Assembly (NCBI RefSeq): GCF_025499425.1
Contig: NZ_JAIMCB010000011.1
Span: 63,819 to 127,818 of the forward strand
Length of the DNA stretch: 64,000 bases
Reading direction: 5' to 3'
DNA from: Acidiferrimicrobium sp. IK
Lineage (GTDB): Bacteria; Actinomycetota; Acidimicrobiia; Acidimicrobiales; Palsa-688
Part shown: positions 28,609-36,602 of the stretch, one piece after another
Numbering within the stretch: the first letter of the stretch is position 1
How the letters are laid out: the number at the start of each line of letters is the position of its first letter
Notes under the pieces: generated by a model
The model's database searches: none
Told to the model about the DNA's origin: nothing
Seen by the model: only the letters and a program-made list of their open reading frames with translations
Position numbers and translations under genes: made by a program

Positions 28609-28923
28609 GATCGTCTGCCCTCCGTCGGGTGCTGCCCAAAGTGCCCCTGCGTGTACGAACGAGAGTGTGACACAAGCCCCGTTCGAGCGCCACGACAGAT
28701 TTGTCCCCCACACGCTTCCTGGGCAGGTGGCGGCCATGGACCGGCTGCCGCTCGGGTATTGGCCGGGACGGCACCCCCCGCCACGCGTCGGGGCTGCGCC
28801 CAGTTTGGGTGGCTATTGAGACTGGTTGCGTTGACGAGATGCCTCCCTCCGTCGCAGACGAGTTGGGGCGAAAGAAAACCCTGCTGAGGAGTAAACCGCA
28901 GAGCTCGGGCGCGACTTTCATGG
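28609..28923. other. Divergent intergenic region
   Basis: This 315-bp spacer separates the DUF4389 gene and the secreted-protein gene, which point away from each other. It should hold both promoters, but I cannot pick a convincing -35/-10 pair by eye. No reading frame in it has protein-family character, and no repeat or RNA fold stands out. Confidence 0.5.
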
Positions 28924-29961
28924 GTGGTGAGGACACTGTGGATGAAGACGGGCGATCGGGCTGGCGCTGGTGCCCGGCCCCACCTCGAGCAGCGAAGCGC
29001 CGAAGAGCAGTCCGCCAGCGACCTGCGCCGGTGCGCCCGCAAGCTGCCGGCCGTCGTGGGTGCGCTGGGCGTTGTCGCGGCCGCCACCGTCCCCGTTGCG
29101 GACTCTTCAGGAATCCATCCAAAGCGGATCACCACAGGCGCACTGGCGGCCACCGGACCTCCCGTCACGGTGCCCGCCGGATCCGGCCCCGCAGCCGGCG
29201 AGGTGGCGGCCGGCAGGTTCACCCGGACCGTGATCCTTGACGGCGGCGCCTTGACCATCCGGCCAGCTCCGCGGGACCTGGCGCTGCAGATCACCCAGGC
29301 CAAGGCCAGGGTCTTGGTGGGCTCGGACACTCGCGTCCAGGGCAGTGGCTGGGACGGCGACGGCGGGTTGGCCGAGGTGTCGATCGTCCCCGGACTCGCC
29401 TCGGGGGTGCAAGACATGCCGGCTTGGGTAGCGGTTATCAAGCAGGGCACCCTGTTTTGCCCGTTGATGAGGTCGGCGACCGCGGTCGCCGCCACTGCGC
29501 CCGTGCGCAGCTGGTCGCCGGGCTATCTGGTTGTGGTAGTGGAAGGAGGTGGGACCAAGGTCCTCAACTACCGGAGCCGCTCGCAGGTCTGCGACTTCCG
29601 GCCCGAAGGCCCGTCGGTGAGCAGCGCCGCCCAGTCGGTCTCGATCCCCTGGCAGATGATCTCCCTTCAGGGGCAGACGCTCACCTTCCGCTACCAACGG
29701 CCAGCGTGCGACCCCTACCTCGCCGGGATCTCGGGACCGTCTCTATCTGCAGGGGGCAACGCCAGGACCGGGCGGTGGAGCATGGAAGCCGTCATCGAGG
29801 CGCCGTACACCCTCACATACAGCGGGCTCCTCGGCTGCGGCGGCCCCTGGGCCACCGCTACCACCGGCATCGGACCGATCCTTGGTGGTCCAGGTCAATA
29901 CACCCCGCCGGTCAACGTCGTCTCACACGCCCCTACGGGTCCGGTCGGCGCGTCAACCTGA
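28924..29961 (+). CDS. Hypothetical secreted or membrane-anchored protein
   Basis: This is a 345-residue protein with a single hydrophobic segment (KLPAVVGALGVVAAATVPVA, about residues 41-60) after a charged N-terminus, so it is either a late signal peptide or a membrane anchor. The rest is an extracytoplasmic domain rich in beta structure with several Cys (FCPLM, QVCDF, PACDP, LLGCGG) that may form disulfides. I do not recognise the family. A second start (ATG at 28942) is possible. The tRNA-Pro gene follows on the other strand. Confidence 0.65.
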   Translation: MVRTLWMKTGDRAGAGARPHLEQRSAEEQSASDLRRCARKLPAVVGALGVVAAATVPVADSSGIHPKRITTGALAATGPPVTVPAGSGPAAGEVAAGRFTRTVILDGGALTIRPAPRDLALQITQAKARVLVGSDTRVQGSGWDGDGGLAEVSIVPGLASGVQDMPAWVAVIKQGTLFCPLMRSATAVAATAPVRSWSPGYLVVVVEGGGTKVLNYRSRSQVCDFRPEGPSVSSAAQSVSIPWQMISLQGQTLTFRYQRPACDPYLAGISGPSLSAGGNARTGRWSMEAVIEAPYTLTYSGLLGCGGPWATATTGIGPILGGPGQYTPPVNVVSHAPTGPVGAST

Positions 29962-30057
29962 CCTCCCGAATCCTGAGGACGAGCGACGATCAGCGGGGCG
30001 GTGAGTGCTGGCCAGAGCGGAGCGCCGTCGATCTGACTGCCGCTTCTGCCGACGAGC

Positions 30058-30135
30058 TGGTCGGGAAGGCGGGATTCGAACCCGCGGCCTCAGCGTCCCG
30101 AACGCTGCGCGCTAACCAAGCTGCGCTACTTCCCG
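30058..30135 (-). tRNA. tRNA-Pro (anticodon CGG), CCA encoded
   Basis: The minus strand folds as a full cloverleaf: acceptor stem CGGGAAG/CTTCCCG, D-arm GCGC...GCGC, anticodon arm CAGCG-TTCGGGA-CGCTG with CGG at positions 34-36, and T-arm GCGGG-TTCGAAT-CCCGC. The discriminator base is A and the 3' CCA is encoded in the DNA. It decodes the proline codon CCG, which is frequent in this genome. It is a single gene, not part of a cluster. Confidence 0.96.
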
Positions 30136-30211
30136 GTCCGGAAGACACTAGCCGACGCCCCCGAACCGGGCACAGCGAGAGCCGCGAGCGACTGGCGGGC
30201 GATCTGGCCGG

Positions 30212-30646
30212 CTAGGAGGCCTGGCCCTCGAACGGTGCGGCGACGGGATCGGGGATGTAGGAGTCATCCTCCCAGGTCCCTCCGGCCAGGATGGCCGCCA
30301 CCGCCCGCCGGATGCGGATCGGGTCGAGGGGCTTGATCAGCCAGCCGGCCACCCCGGAGCGCCGGGCGAGGAACACGTCGGCCCGACGGTCGAGGACCAG
30401 CAGCACCGCGCAGGGGTCGAGCCGCCCGGCGTCTTGTTCCAGGCGGACATCGAGGGCGACCGCGACGCCGCCCATCGCCCCGACCTGCATGTCGACGATC
30501 GCCAGGTCGGCGGGCTGGGCGGCCAGCGCCGGGCGGACGTCGGCGCCGTTGCGGACCCAGCGGACCGTGGTCCCGGGGCCGCCGAGCACCGCCCAGAGGT
30601 CCTCGTAGACGGAATCGGCGTCTGTGGCGATGAGCACGTCAGGCAC
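30212..30646 (-). CDS. Stand-alone receiver-domain (response-regulator-like) protein
   Basis: 144 residues forming one CheY-like domain with no output domain. The acidic patch is near DADS, the phospho-acceptor Asp is in LAIVDMQVG, and the conserved Lys lies in WLIKPLDP. A short acidic tail follows (TWEDDSYIPDP). It could act by protein-protein contact in a phosphorelay. Its start is divergent from the STAS-domain gene; the shared region carries a direct repeat, so the two may be co-regulated. Confidence 0.82.
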   Translation of the reverse strand: MPDVLIATDADSVYEDLWAVLGGPGTTVRWVRNGADVRPALAAQPADLAIVDMQVGAMGGVAVALDVRLEQDAGRLDPCAVLLVLDRRADVFLARRSGVAGWLIKPLDPIRIRRAVAAILAGGTWEDDSYIPDPVAAPFEGQAS

Positions 30647-30673
30647 CGGGCGAGGCTACCGCCGCGCCCACCG

Positions 30674-30705
30674 GGGGTACCATCTCGGTGTCCGTGGGTA
30701 CCATC
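30674..30705. promoter_or_regulatory. Direct repeat GGGTACCATCT, 21 bp apart
   Basis: GGGTACCATCT occurs at 30674-30684 and 30695-30705. The 21-bp spacing (two helical turns) puts both copies on the same face of the DNA. The pair lies 28 bp upstream of the receiver-domain gene start and about 100 bp upstream of the STAS gene. This looks like a binding site for a dimeric regulator, which I cannot name. Confidence 0.35.
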
Positions 30706-30806
30706 TGACCGAGGCCCGAGGGGGTCTCGAGATGCCTGCACCCGGTCGCTCCCCTCGCCGCCGGTCGTCGCCGCGGGAGTGTGGGTGTCTCTGACCAGGA
30801 GGTTTT

Positions 30807-31163
30807 GTGCTCACCATCCAGCAGGACACCACGCCCGAGGGCTACACGATCTGCCGGCCGGTCGGCGAACTGGACGCGTTCACCGTCAGCCAGTTCCGCC
30901 AGTCCCTCGCCGAGATGGCCTCGAGCCACCGATTGCTGATCGACATGTCGGGGGTGCCCTTCGTCGACTCGGCCGGGCTCGGAGCGCTGATCGGCGGTAT
31001 CCGCCGGGTCCGGGAGTTGGGCGGGGACGTGGCCGTGGCGTGCAACCGCCCGACTTTGGTCCGTCTGCTGCGCACGACCGGCTTCGACCGGATCGTGACG
31101 GTGGCCGAGACCGTCGAGGACGCGGTTTCAGCCCTCGACAACCAGGAGCAGCAGGAGGCTTAG
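30807..31163 (+). CDS. STAS-domain anti-sigma-factor antagonist
   Basis: 118 residues forming one STAS domain. GELDAFTVSQFRQSL and LLIDMSGVPFVDSAGLGAL give the family pattern, with the phosphorylatable Ser in DSAGLGAL. Proteins of this type (SpoIIAA/RsbV-like) bind an anti-sigma kinase when unphosphorylated and so release a sigma factor. No partner kinase lies next to it; a phosphatase-kinase of the right type is at the right edge of the window. GTG start with AGGAGG eight bases upstream. Confidence 0.9.
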   Translation: MLTIQQDTTPEGYTICRPVGELDAFTVSQFRQSLAEMASSHRLLIDMSGVPFVDSAGLGALIGGIRRVRELGGDVAVACNRPTLVRLLRTTGFDRIVTVAETVEDAVSALDNQEQQEA

Positions 31164-31199
31164 GCGTCGGAGAAAGGTTCCCCGGGTGCCCGCCCGCCC

Positions 31200-32327
31200 T
31201 CAGCCCGCCGAGGCCCCCGGCTGCGGGAAAAGGTACGACGCGACGCGGGCCAGCCCGTCAATGTCGTGGACGTCGTCGTCGAGGTAGGGGACCCGGGCCA
31301 GCACCGCGCCGCTGACCCGGCGGGTGAGGGTGCCGACGTACTGCTCCTCGCGCCGGGCGATGGCGTCGAGGTCGCGGGCGTTGACCAGCAGCTCCTCGAG
31401 GACCCGGGCGGCGTCGCTGTCGGCGGGCGTTTCCCCCTTCGACGACAACGTCACCGCCGGCACCCCCCCGAAGTTGGGGAACAGCCGGTTGACTACCAGC
31501 GCAGCGACGTGCTGGCCGGACTCCTGTAGGCGCCGGGCGAAAAACAGCGACTCCTCGACCGCGTCGCGCCTCGGCGCCGACACCACCACGAACGCGGTGC
31601 CCGGCGCGGCCAGCAGCGCCTCGACCTTCCCGGCCCGGTCCCTGAAACCCTGCTCCATCCCCTCGAAGGCGGTGAAAAACGCCACCGCGTCGCGCACCAC
31701 GTCGCCGCCCACCACCCGCGAGATGGTCTTAAGCAGGGTCTGGGTTGCGAAGTTGACCGCCCGCAGGCTGGCCCGGGTCGGCATCATCAGCACCCGGAAG
31801 AACCGGTTGTTGAGGAACCGCAGCAGCCGGGCCGGGGCGTCTAGGAAGTCGAGGGCGTGGCGGGTGGGCGGCGTGTCGACCACCACCAGGTCGAAGCGGG
31901 GGTCGAGGGTCAAGTCGTAGAGCTTCTCGACCGCCATGTACTCCTGGGTGCCCGACAGCGCCCCCGAGATGTTGCGGTACAGCCGGTTGTCCAAGATGGC
32001 CTGCGCCTGGGCTGCGCTCTTAGCGTTGCGGGTGACCGCGGAGTCGAACGTGGTCTTCACGTCGAGCATCAGCGCCCACATCTCGCCTGGCCCGTCCCAG
32101 GTGGCGGGCACCTGGTGGGGGTCGTTGGTGAGGGCGTCGAGACCGAGCGCGTCGGCTAGGCGGCGGGCCGGGTCGATCGTGACCACCACCGCCCGACGTC
32201 CCCTGCGGGCCGCCTCGTAGGCCAGCGCAGCGGCGGTGGTGGTCTTGCCCACCCCGCCCGGACCGGCGCAGATCACCACCGAGCGCTGGTCGACCAACGC
32301 GCCCAGGTCACCGCCGGCCGGGCTCAC
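31200..32327 (-). CDS. ArsA/Get3-like ATPase, second of a pair
   Basis: 375 residues with P-loop CAGPGGVGKTTTAA (about residues 20-33), switch region DTPPTRHALDFL and later VSAPRRDAVEES. In the usual ArsA/MinD signature KGGVGKT the first Lys reaches across the dimer; here it is Pro (PGGVGKT), whereas the partner gene keeps it. This suggests an asymmetric heterodimer with one modified site. The start overlaps the upstream paralogue's stop by 4 bp. In mycobacteria a similar pair (Rv3679/Rv3680) lies beside whiB4, as here. Confidence 0.88.
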   Translation of the reverse strand: MSPAGGDLGALVDQRSVVICAGPGGVGKTTTAAALAYEAARRGRRAVVVTIDPARRLADALGLDALTNDPHQVPATWDGPGEMWALMLDVKTTFDSAVTRNAKSAAQAQAILDNRLYRNISGALSGTQEYMAVEKLYDLTLDPRFDLVVVDTPPTRHALDFLDAPARLLRFLNNRFFRVLMMPTRASLRAVNFATQTLLKTISRVVGGDVVRDAVAFFTAFEGMEQGFRDRAGKVEALLAAPGTAFVVVSAPRRDAVEESLFFARRLQESGQHVAALVVNRLFPNFGGVPAVTLSSKGETPADSDAARVLEELLVNARDLDAIARREEQYVGTLTRRVSGAVLARVPYLDDDVHDIDGLARVASYLFPQPGASAG

Positions 32328-33370
32328 AACGTCCCCTCGGGCAGGGTCATGATCTGGTCCTCGAGGGCGTCGGCCAGTGTGTGCAGCTCGGGTCCGCCCA
32401 GATCGGTGGCGAAGAGGTACGGCAGGGTCAGCTGCGGCAGCGGCAGACCCTCAGCCAGGCGGGCCACCTGGGCGGCCTGGAGGTCTTGGCGGTGCCGGCG
32501 GAAGGACGCGGCCCGTCCCAGCGACGCGACCTCCGCTTCGGTGAGGCGCACGTCGAGCGACTCCGCCACCGGGCCGGCGTCGCCCAACCCGAGGCGGGGC
32601 CAAACGCCGTTGACGACGATCGGCGCCAGCATCACGCCGGCCTTGTCCTCTAGGAGGAACGCGGTCTCGACCGCCTCGTTGACCGGGGTCTCTTCGGGGA
32701 GGGTGACTAGGAGCACCCGGCACCGGGACGGGTCGGAGATCATGTCGAGGACCTCGCCGGCCTGGGACCTGATCGGGCCGACGGTGACCGCGTCGGTCAG
32801 GCCGCGGGCGCTGGCCAGGAACGTGACCGCGTGCCCGGCGGCTGGCGCGTCGACCACGATCAGGTCAGGCCCCGACGTCGAGCCTCGCTCCGACGCTCCC
32901 TTCTCGATCGACTTCACCTTGGAGAGCACCAGGAGGTCCTTGATCCCGGGGATCGCTGTGGCGATCACGTCCAGGGTGCCCGTCGAGGTCAACCGCTTGG
33001 AGATCCGGCGCATGCCGTGGTCCTCCAGGTACTCGAGGAGGGCGTCGTCGGGTGTCAGGCTGCGGGCCCGGATCGGAGCGGCCAGCCCCACCTCGTCGGG
33101 GCCGCCGCCGGCCTCGGCCAGGACCACCTCGTGGTAGCCGAGCGGCTGGTGGTGGCCGAAGAGAGCGGGGAGCGCCGCGGTCCCCTCCACGTCGATGAGC
33201 AGGGTCCGCAGCCCGGCGCGGGCGGCGACGAGGGCGACCGTCGCGGCCACCGTGGTCTTGCCGACCCCGCCCTTGCCGGCTACGACCAGCACCCGGGCCT
33301 GGGTGCAAAACGCCCTCGGGTCCACATGCCTCCTGCGCGCTGTAGGGCTCAAACCTGGCTCTGGCGCCAC
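32324..33370 (-). CDS. ArsA/Get3-like ATPase, first of a pair
   Basis: 348 residues, with deviant Walker A VAGKGGVGKTTVAATV and the switch VVDAPAAGHAVTFL. Unlike true arsenite pumps, no Cys triad is evident, so targeting or sorting of a membrane or envelope protein is more likely than arsenic export. GTG at 33370 gives an extension of 15 residues before HVDPRAFCTQ; another GTG at 33325 has AGGAGG only 3 bases upstream. Divergent from whiB and overlapping the second ATPase gene. Confidence 0.88.
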   Translation of the reverse strand: MAPEPGLSPTARRRHVDPRAFCTQARVLVVAGKGGVGKTTVAATVALVAARAGLRTLLIDVEGTAALPALFGHHQPLGYHEVVLAEAGGGPDEVGLAAPIRARSLTPDDALLEYLEDHGMRRISKRLTSTGTLDVIATAIPGIKDLLVLSKVKSIEKGASERGSTSGPDLIVVDAPAAGHAVTFLASARGLTDAVTVGPIRSQAGEVLDMISDPSRCRVLLVTLPEETPVNEAVETAFLLEDKAGVMLAPIVVNGVWPRLGLGDAGPVAESLDVRLTEAEVASLGRAASFRRHRQDLQAAQVARLAEGLPLPQLTLPYLFATDLGGPELHTLADALEDQIMTLPEGTL

Positions 33371-33467
33371 CCGGCGGGGGCACCCATGCGAGCGTACTCA
33401 GCCCTGGCCGGTAGTGCGAAGACGGCGAAAAGTGCTGGTCAGGGGGTAGCTGCCGGGAAACTGACCC

Positions 33468-33494
33468 TTGTCCAGGCCGGCGTCGGGTTATAGC
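33468..33494 (+). promoter_or_regulatory. Possible promoter of the whiB gene
   Basis: TTGTCC (33468-33473) and TATAGC (33489-33494) are separated by 15 bp and lie about 20 bp upstream of the whiB translation start region, in the only less GC-rich patch of the divergent spacer. The spacing is shorter than ideal, so this is a weak call. Confidence 0.3.
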
Positions 33495-33514
33495 GTTCGG
33501 GGTGAATAAGGGGG

Positions 33515-33778
33515 ATGGTTGCAGTGAGTGTTCAGCACGTCGAAGATCTGTGGCAGGCGAAGGCGTCGTGTCGCGGCCCTCAGGCGGCGGTGTTCTTCCC
33601 GCCGGCCCACTTCGAGCGCAAGGACGACCGGGAGGCGCGCGAGGCGCGCGCCAAGTCCATTTGCGCCGCGTGCCCCGTACGCCGGCCTTGCCTCGACTAC
33701 GCCCTGCGCATCCGGGAGCCCCACGGCATCTGGGGCGGCCTCAACGAGACCGAGCGCCGGCCCATGACCGGCCGGTAG
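33515..33778 (+). CDS. WhiB-family iron-sulfur transcription factor
   Basis: 87 residues with the four-cysteine pattern of WhiB proteins: a first Cys in ASCRG, then CAACPVRRPCLDY (C-x2-C-x5-C), followed by the GIWGGLNE turn and a basic C-terminus. It should hold a [4Fe-4S] cluster and bind the main sigma factor to tune transcription in response to redox or nitric oxide. Its place beside two ArsA-like ATPases matches whiB4 of mycobacteria. The start may be the GTG nine bases downstream, which has AAGGGGG at a better distance. Confidence 0.92.
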   Translation: MVAVSVQHVEDLWQAKASCRGPQAAVFFPPAHFERKDDREAREARAKSICAACPVRRPCLDYALRIREPHGIWGGLNETERRPMTGR

Positions 33779-33872
33779 CGGCCAGGGGAGCTCGGGGCGC
33801 CCCCCGGGGGGCGAACCGCCCAATTCCGCCGATGACCACGGGGAATTTCGCGGGGCCGGTTACGCTTCGGCG

Positions 33873-34898
33873 ATGGACGGTGCCGATCCCGGTTCTGGTG
33901 GCGACGAGGTCGCCGACCACCTGGTGTGGCACTCGACGATGGTCGGTGGCAGGCGGACCAACTACGGGGTCGCCGGCGAGGGCCTCCCGGTGCTGTTCTT
34001 GCACGGCTGGGCGCTCGGCCATCACGCCTACAAGCGGGCTCTCAAGCGGCTGATCAAACAGGGTTGCCGGGTGTTCGCCCCGGCCATGCCCGGGTTCGGG
34101 GGCAGCGCTGACCTCCCCCGCGAGGGGTTCGGCGTCGACGCTTACGCCCGGTGGGCCGCCGGTTTCCTCGACGCGGTCGGCGTGGACGAGCCGGTCTTCG
34201 CGGTCGGACACAGCTTCGGTGGTGCAGTGGCGGTGCAGTTGGCTCACGACCACCCCGACCGGGTCGGGTACCTGGTCCTCGTCAACTCGGTTGGGGGGGC
34301 CACCTGGCTGAAGGCCGGCAGCAAGGTCCGGTCGATGTCGGAGCGCCCGCTGTGGGACTGGGGCCTGCACTTCCCCGGCGATCTGCTCCCGCTCAGGGGG
34401 GTCGGCGGGATGCTGCAGGCCATGCTCGAGGACGCGCTGCCCAACATGCTCTGCAACCCCCTCGCCCTGTGGCGGGCTGGGCAGCTGGCCCGCCGGGCCG
34501 ACCTGACCGCCGAGCTGTTGGACCTGAAGGTCCGGCGCATACCCGTGGTGGTGCTGTGGGGCGACAAGGACACAGTGATCCCCCGAGCCAGCTTCGAGGC
34601 GCTGTGCGCCGCGATCGGTTCCACCGGCGAGGTCGTGCCGGGCCGTCACTCGTGGCTGCTGGCCGACCCTGACGCGTTCGGGGAGGTCATGCGCAACTCG
34701 CTGAGCGTGGCCCGGTCGGCCCGGGAGATGGAGGCGGCGTTCCCGCCGCTGGCCGCGGTAGCCGGGGAGGTCGGCGCGGTGCCGGCCGCCGACGTCCCGG
34801 CGCAGGCCCGCAGGGAGGGGATCAGCCGGATGTCGGGCCCGGACCGACGGCAGGCAGGCGCGGCCCGGCGATCCGCACGTCGCCGCGCCGGCGGGTGA
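33873..34898 (+). CDS. Alpha/beta hydrolase
   Basis: 341 residues. The N-terminal LFLHGWALGHHAY supplies the oxyanion strand, GHSFGGAVAVQLAH the nucleophile elbow with catalytic Ser, and WGDKDTVIP and GRHSWLL the Asp and His. The C-terminal 60 residues are Arg/Ala-rich and look disordered. The last 77 bp overlap the 3' end of selB on the other strand, so the tail is constrained by that gene. The substrate is unknown; esterase or lipase-like. Confidence 0.85.
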   Translation: MDGADPGSGGDEVADHLVWHSTMVGGRRTNYGVAGEGLPVLFLHGWALGHHAYKRALKRLIKQGCRVFAPAMPGFGGSADLPREGFGVDAYARWAAGFLDAVGVDEPVFAVGHSFGGAVAVQLAHDHPDRVGYLVLVNSVGGATWLKAGSKVRSMSERPLWDWGLHFPGDLLPLRGVGGMLQAMLEDALPNMLCNPLALWRAGQLARRADLTAELLDLKVRRIPVVVLWGDKDTVIPRASFEALCAAIGSTGEVVPGRHSWLLADPDAFGEVMRNSLSVARSAREMEAAFPPLAAVAGEVGAVPAADVPAQARREGISRMSGPDRRQAGAARRSARRRAGG

Positions 34899-36600
34899 CG
34901 CCTGTCGCGTCGAGATGGGCGAGCAGGGGCAGGACGTGCTTGCGTGACGTTCCGAGGGCGTCGCGCACCTCCGCCACCGTGACCCCCTGAGGGGACCGTT
35001 CGAGCAGGCCCGCCACCTCCGCCGCGGCCGACGCCATCGCCGCCGCTGACCACCAGACGCCGTCGCGCTCTACGACGACGCCGGACTGCAGCAGCTGGCG
35101 CAGCGCTGGGCGGGCCACTTGGTAGTCGCCCGGCGGTGGGGGCGCCCACGGTGCCGCGTCCAGCGCGTCCAGCCACCGCTCGGTTCCCGGCGGCACCGAG
35201 GAGTCGGCCCGCCCCGGTCCGCTGTCCCCGGCCGCGGGTACGACCGACCCGCCGCGGACCTCGACGCCTTGGGTGCGCCCAGCCACCGCCCGCAGCCGCT
35301 CGTCGAGGGCCGCCAGGTCGACCCCGTAGGGGCCGGCGCCCTCGACCCGGTCCCGCAGATCGGCCCCGGCCTTCGCCAGCGCCTCCGGGTCCACGACCCA
35401 GCGGCCCACCGTCGGCGCCACCGTCTCGCCGGTCAGCCGTTCGAGCAGCCCGGCGTCGACCCATCCTCGTTCGGCCACGACCCGGGCGACGCGACGGTCG
35501 GGCCGGGCCTGCGCCGCGGGGAGCTGCGGGTCTACGTCGAGGATCTCGCCGCCTCCGACGGTCTCGCCCCGCCCGTGCTCGCGCAGGATGTAACGGTCGC
35601 CGGGCAGCCACGGCACCGGCGCCGGTAGGTGGAGCCGGACCAGGCCCGTTTCGCCGGGTTGGAGGGCGTCGGGGCCGAGGATCCGCACCGAGGCGGCCAG
35701 CGCGCCGGTGCCGGCGAACACCTCCCACGCCCCCCGCCTGGAGACGGGGTGGTCGAGGGCGGCGAGGACGCTCAGCGAGGCGTCCGCGGTGCGGGTGGGC
35801 GCCCACTGCCCGTCGCGCACCAAAGCGTCTCCCCGGCCAATCCCGGTGTGGGCCACCCCGCTCAGGTTGGCCGCCACCCGATGCCCCGGGGCGACCTCGG
35901 AGCGGGGCGATCCGTGGACCTGCAGACCCCGGACCCGCACCGCCAGCGGGCCGCCGGTCTTGCGGACCACGACCAGCGAGTCACCGACGCTCAGGCGCCC
36001 GCCGGCCAGGGTGCCGGTGACCACGGTCCCCGCCCCCGACGCCGAGAACGACCGGTCCACCCACAGCCTCGGGCGTCCCCGGTCGGCGGCGGTGGGGGTC
36101 CCCTCGAGCAGCGTGCCGAGCGCCTCGTCCAGGTCGGGCAGGCCTCGCCCCGAGAGGCTGTCGACGGGCACCATGGCGGCGCCGGCCAGCCCCGTACCCT
36201 CCAGCCGGGACGCCACGTCGCCGGCCACCTCCGCCACCCGGTCGGAGTCGACCAGGTCGGCCTTGGTCAGCGCCACTACGCCGGCCGCGACGCCGAGCAG
36301 GTCGAGGATCCGCAGGTGCTCCTCGGACTGCGGCTTCCAACCCTCGGTCGCGGCCACGACCAGCACCGCGGCGTCGAGCGCTCCGACCCCGGCGAGCATG
36401 TTGCGGATGAACCGCACGTGCCCGGGCACGTCGACCCACGACACGTCGTGTCCCGCAATGCTCCCGTGGGCGAAACCCAGGTCGATGGTCAGGCCCCGGG
36501 CCTTCTCCTCCGCCCACCGGTCAGGGTCGATCCCCGTGAGCGCCGCGACGAGCGAGCTCTTTCCGTGGTCGACGTGACCGGCGGTAGCGACGACATGCAC
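34822..36600 (-). CDS. selB: Selenocysteine-specific elongation factor SelB
   Basis: This 592-residue GTPase delivers Sec-tRNA(Sec) to recoded UGA codons. It has G1 GHVDHGKSSL, G3 DVPGH, G4 TKAD, then EF-Tu-like domains II and III, and C-terminal winged helices (VTVAEVRDALGTSRKHVLPLL) that bind the SECIS element. I chose the GTG (VHVVATAGHVDHG) because GTPases of this family start just before the P-loop; it lies 2 bp after the selA stop. The gene implies that at least one selenoprotein is made, but none was recognised here. Confidence 0.92.
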   Translation of the reverse strand: MHVVATAGHVDHGKSSLVAALTGIDPDRWAEEKARGLTIDLGFAHGSIAGHDVSWVDVPGHVRFIRNMLAGVGALDAAVLVVAATEGWKPQSEEHLRILDLLGVAAGVVALTKADLVDSDRVAEVAGDVASRLEGTGLAGAAMVPVDSLSGRGLPDLDEALGTLLEGTPTAADRGRPRLWVDRSFSASGAGTVVTGTLAGGRLSVGDSLVVVRKTGGPLAVRVRGLQVHGSPRSEVAPGHRVAANLSGVAHTGIGRGDALVRDGQWAPTRTADASLSVLAALDHPVSRRGAWEVFAGTGALAASVRILGPDALQPGETGLVRLHLPAPVPWLPGDRYILREHGRGETVGGGEILDVDPQLPAAQARPDRRVARVVAERGWVDAGLLERLTGETVAPTVGRWVVDPEALAKAGADLRDRVEGAGPYGVDLAALDERLRAVAGRTQGVEVRGGSVVPAAGDSGPGRADSSVPPGTERWLDALDAAPWAPPPPGDYQVARPALRQLLQSGVVVERDGVWWSAAAMASAAAEVAGLLERSPQGVTVAEVRDALGTSRKHVLPLLAHLDATGVTRRRGDVRIAGPRLPAVGPGPTSG

Positions 36601-36602
36601 GG

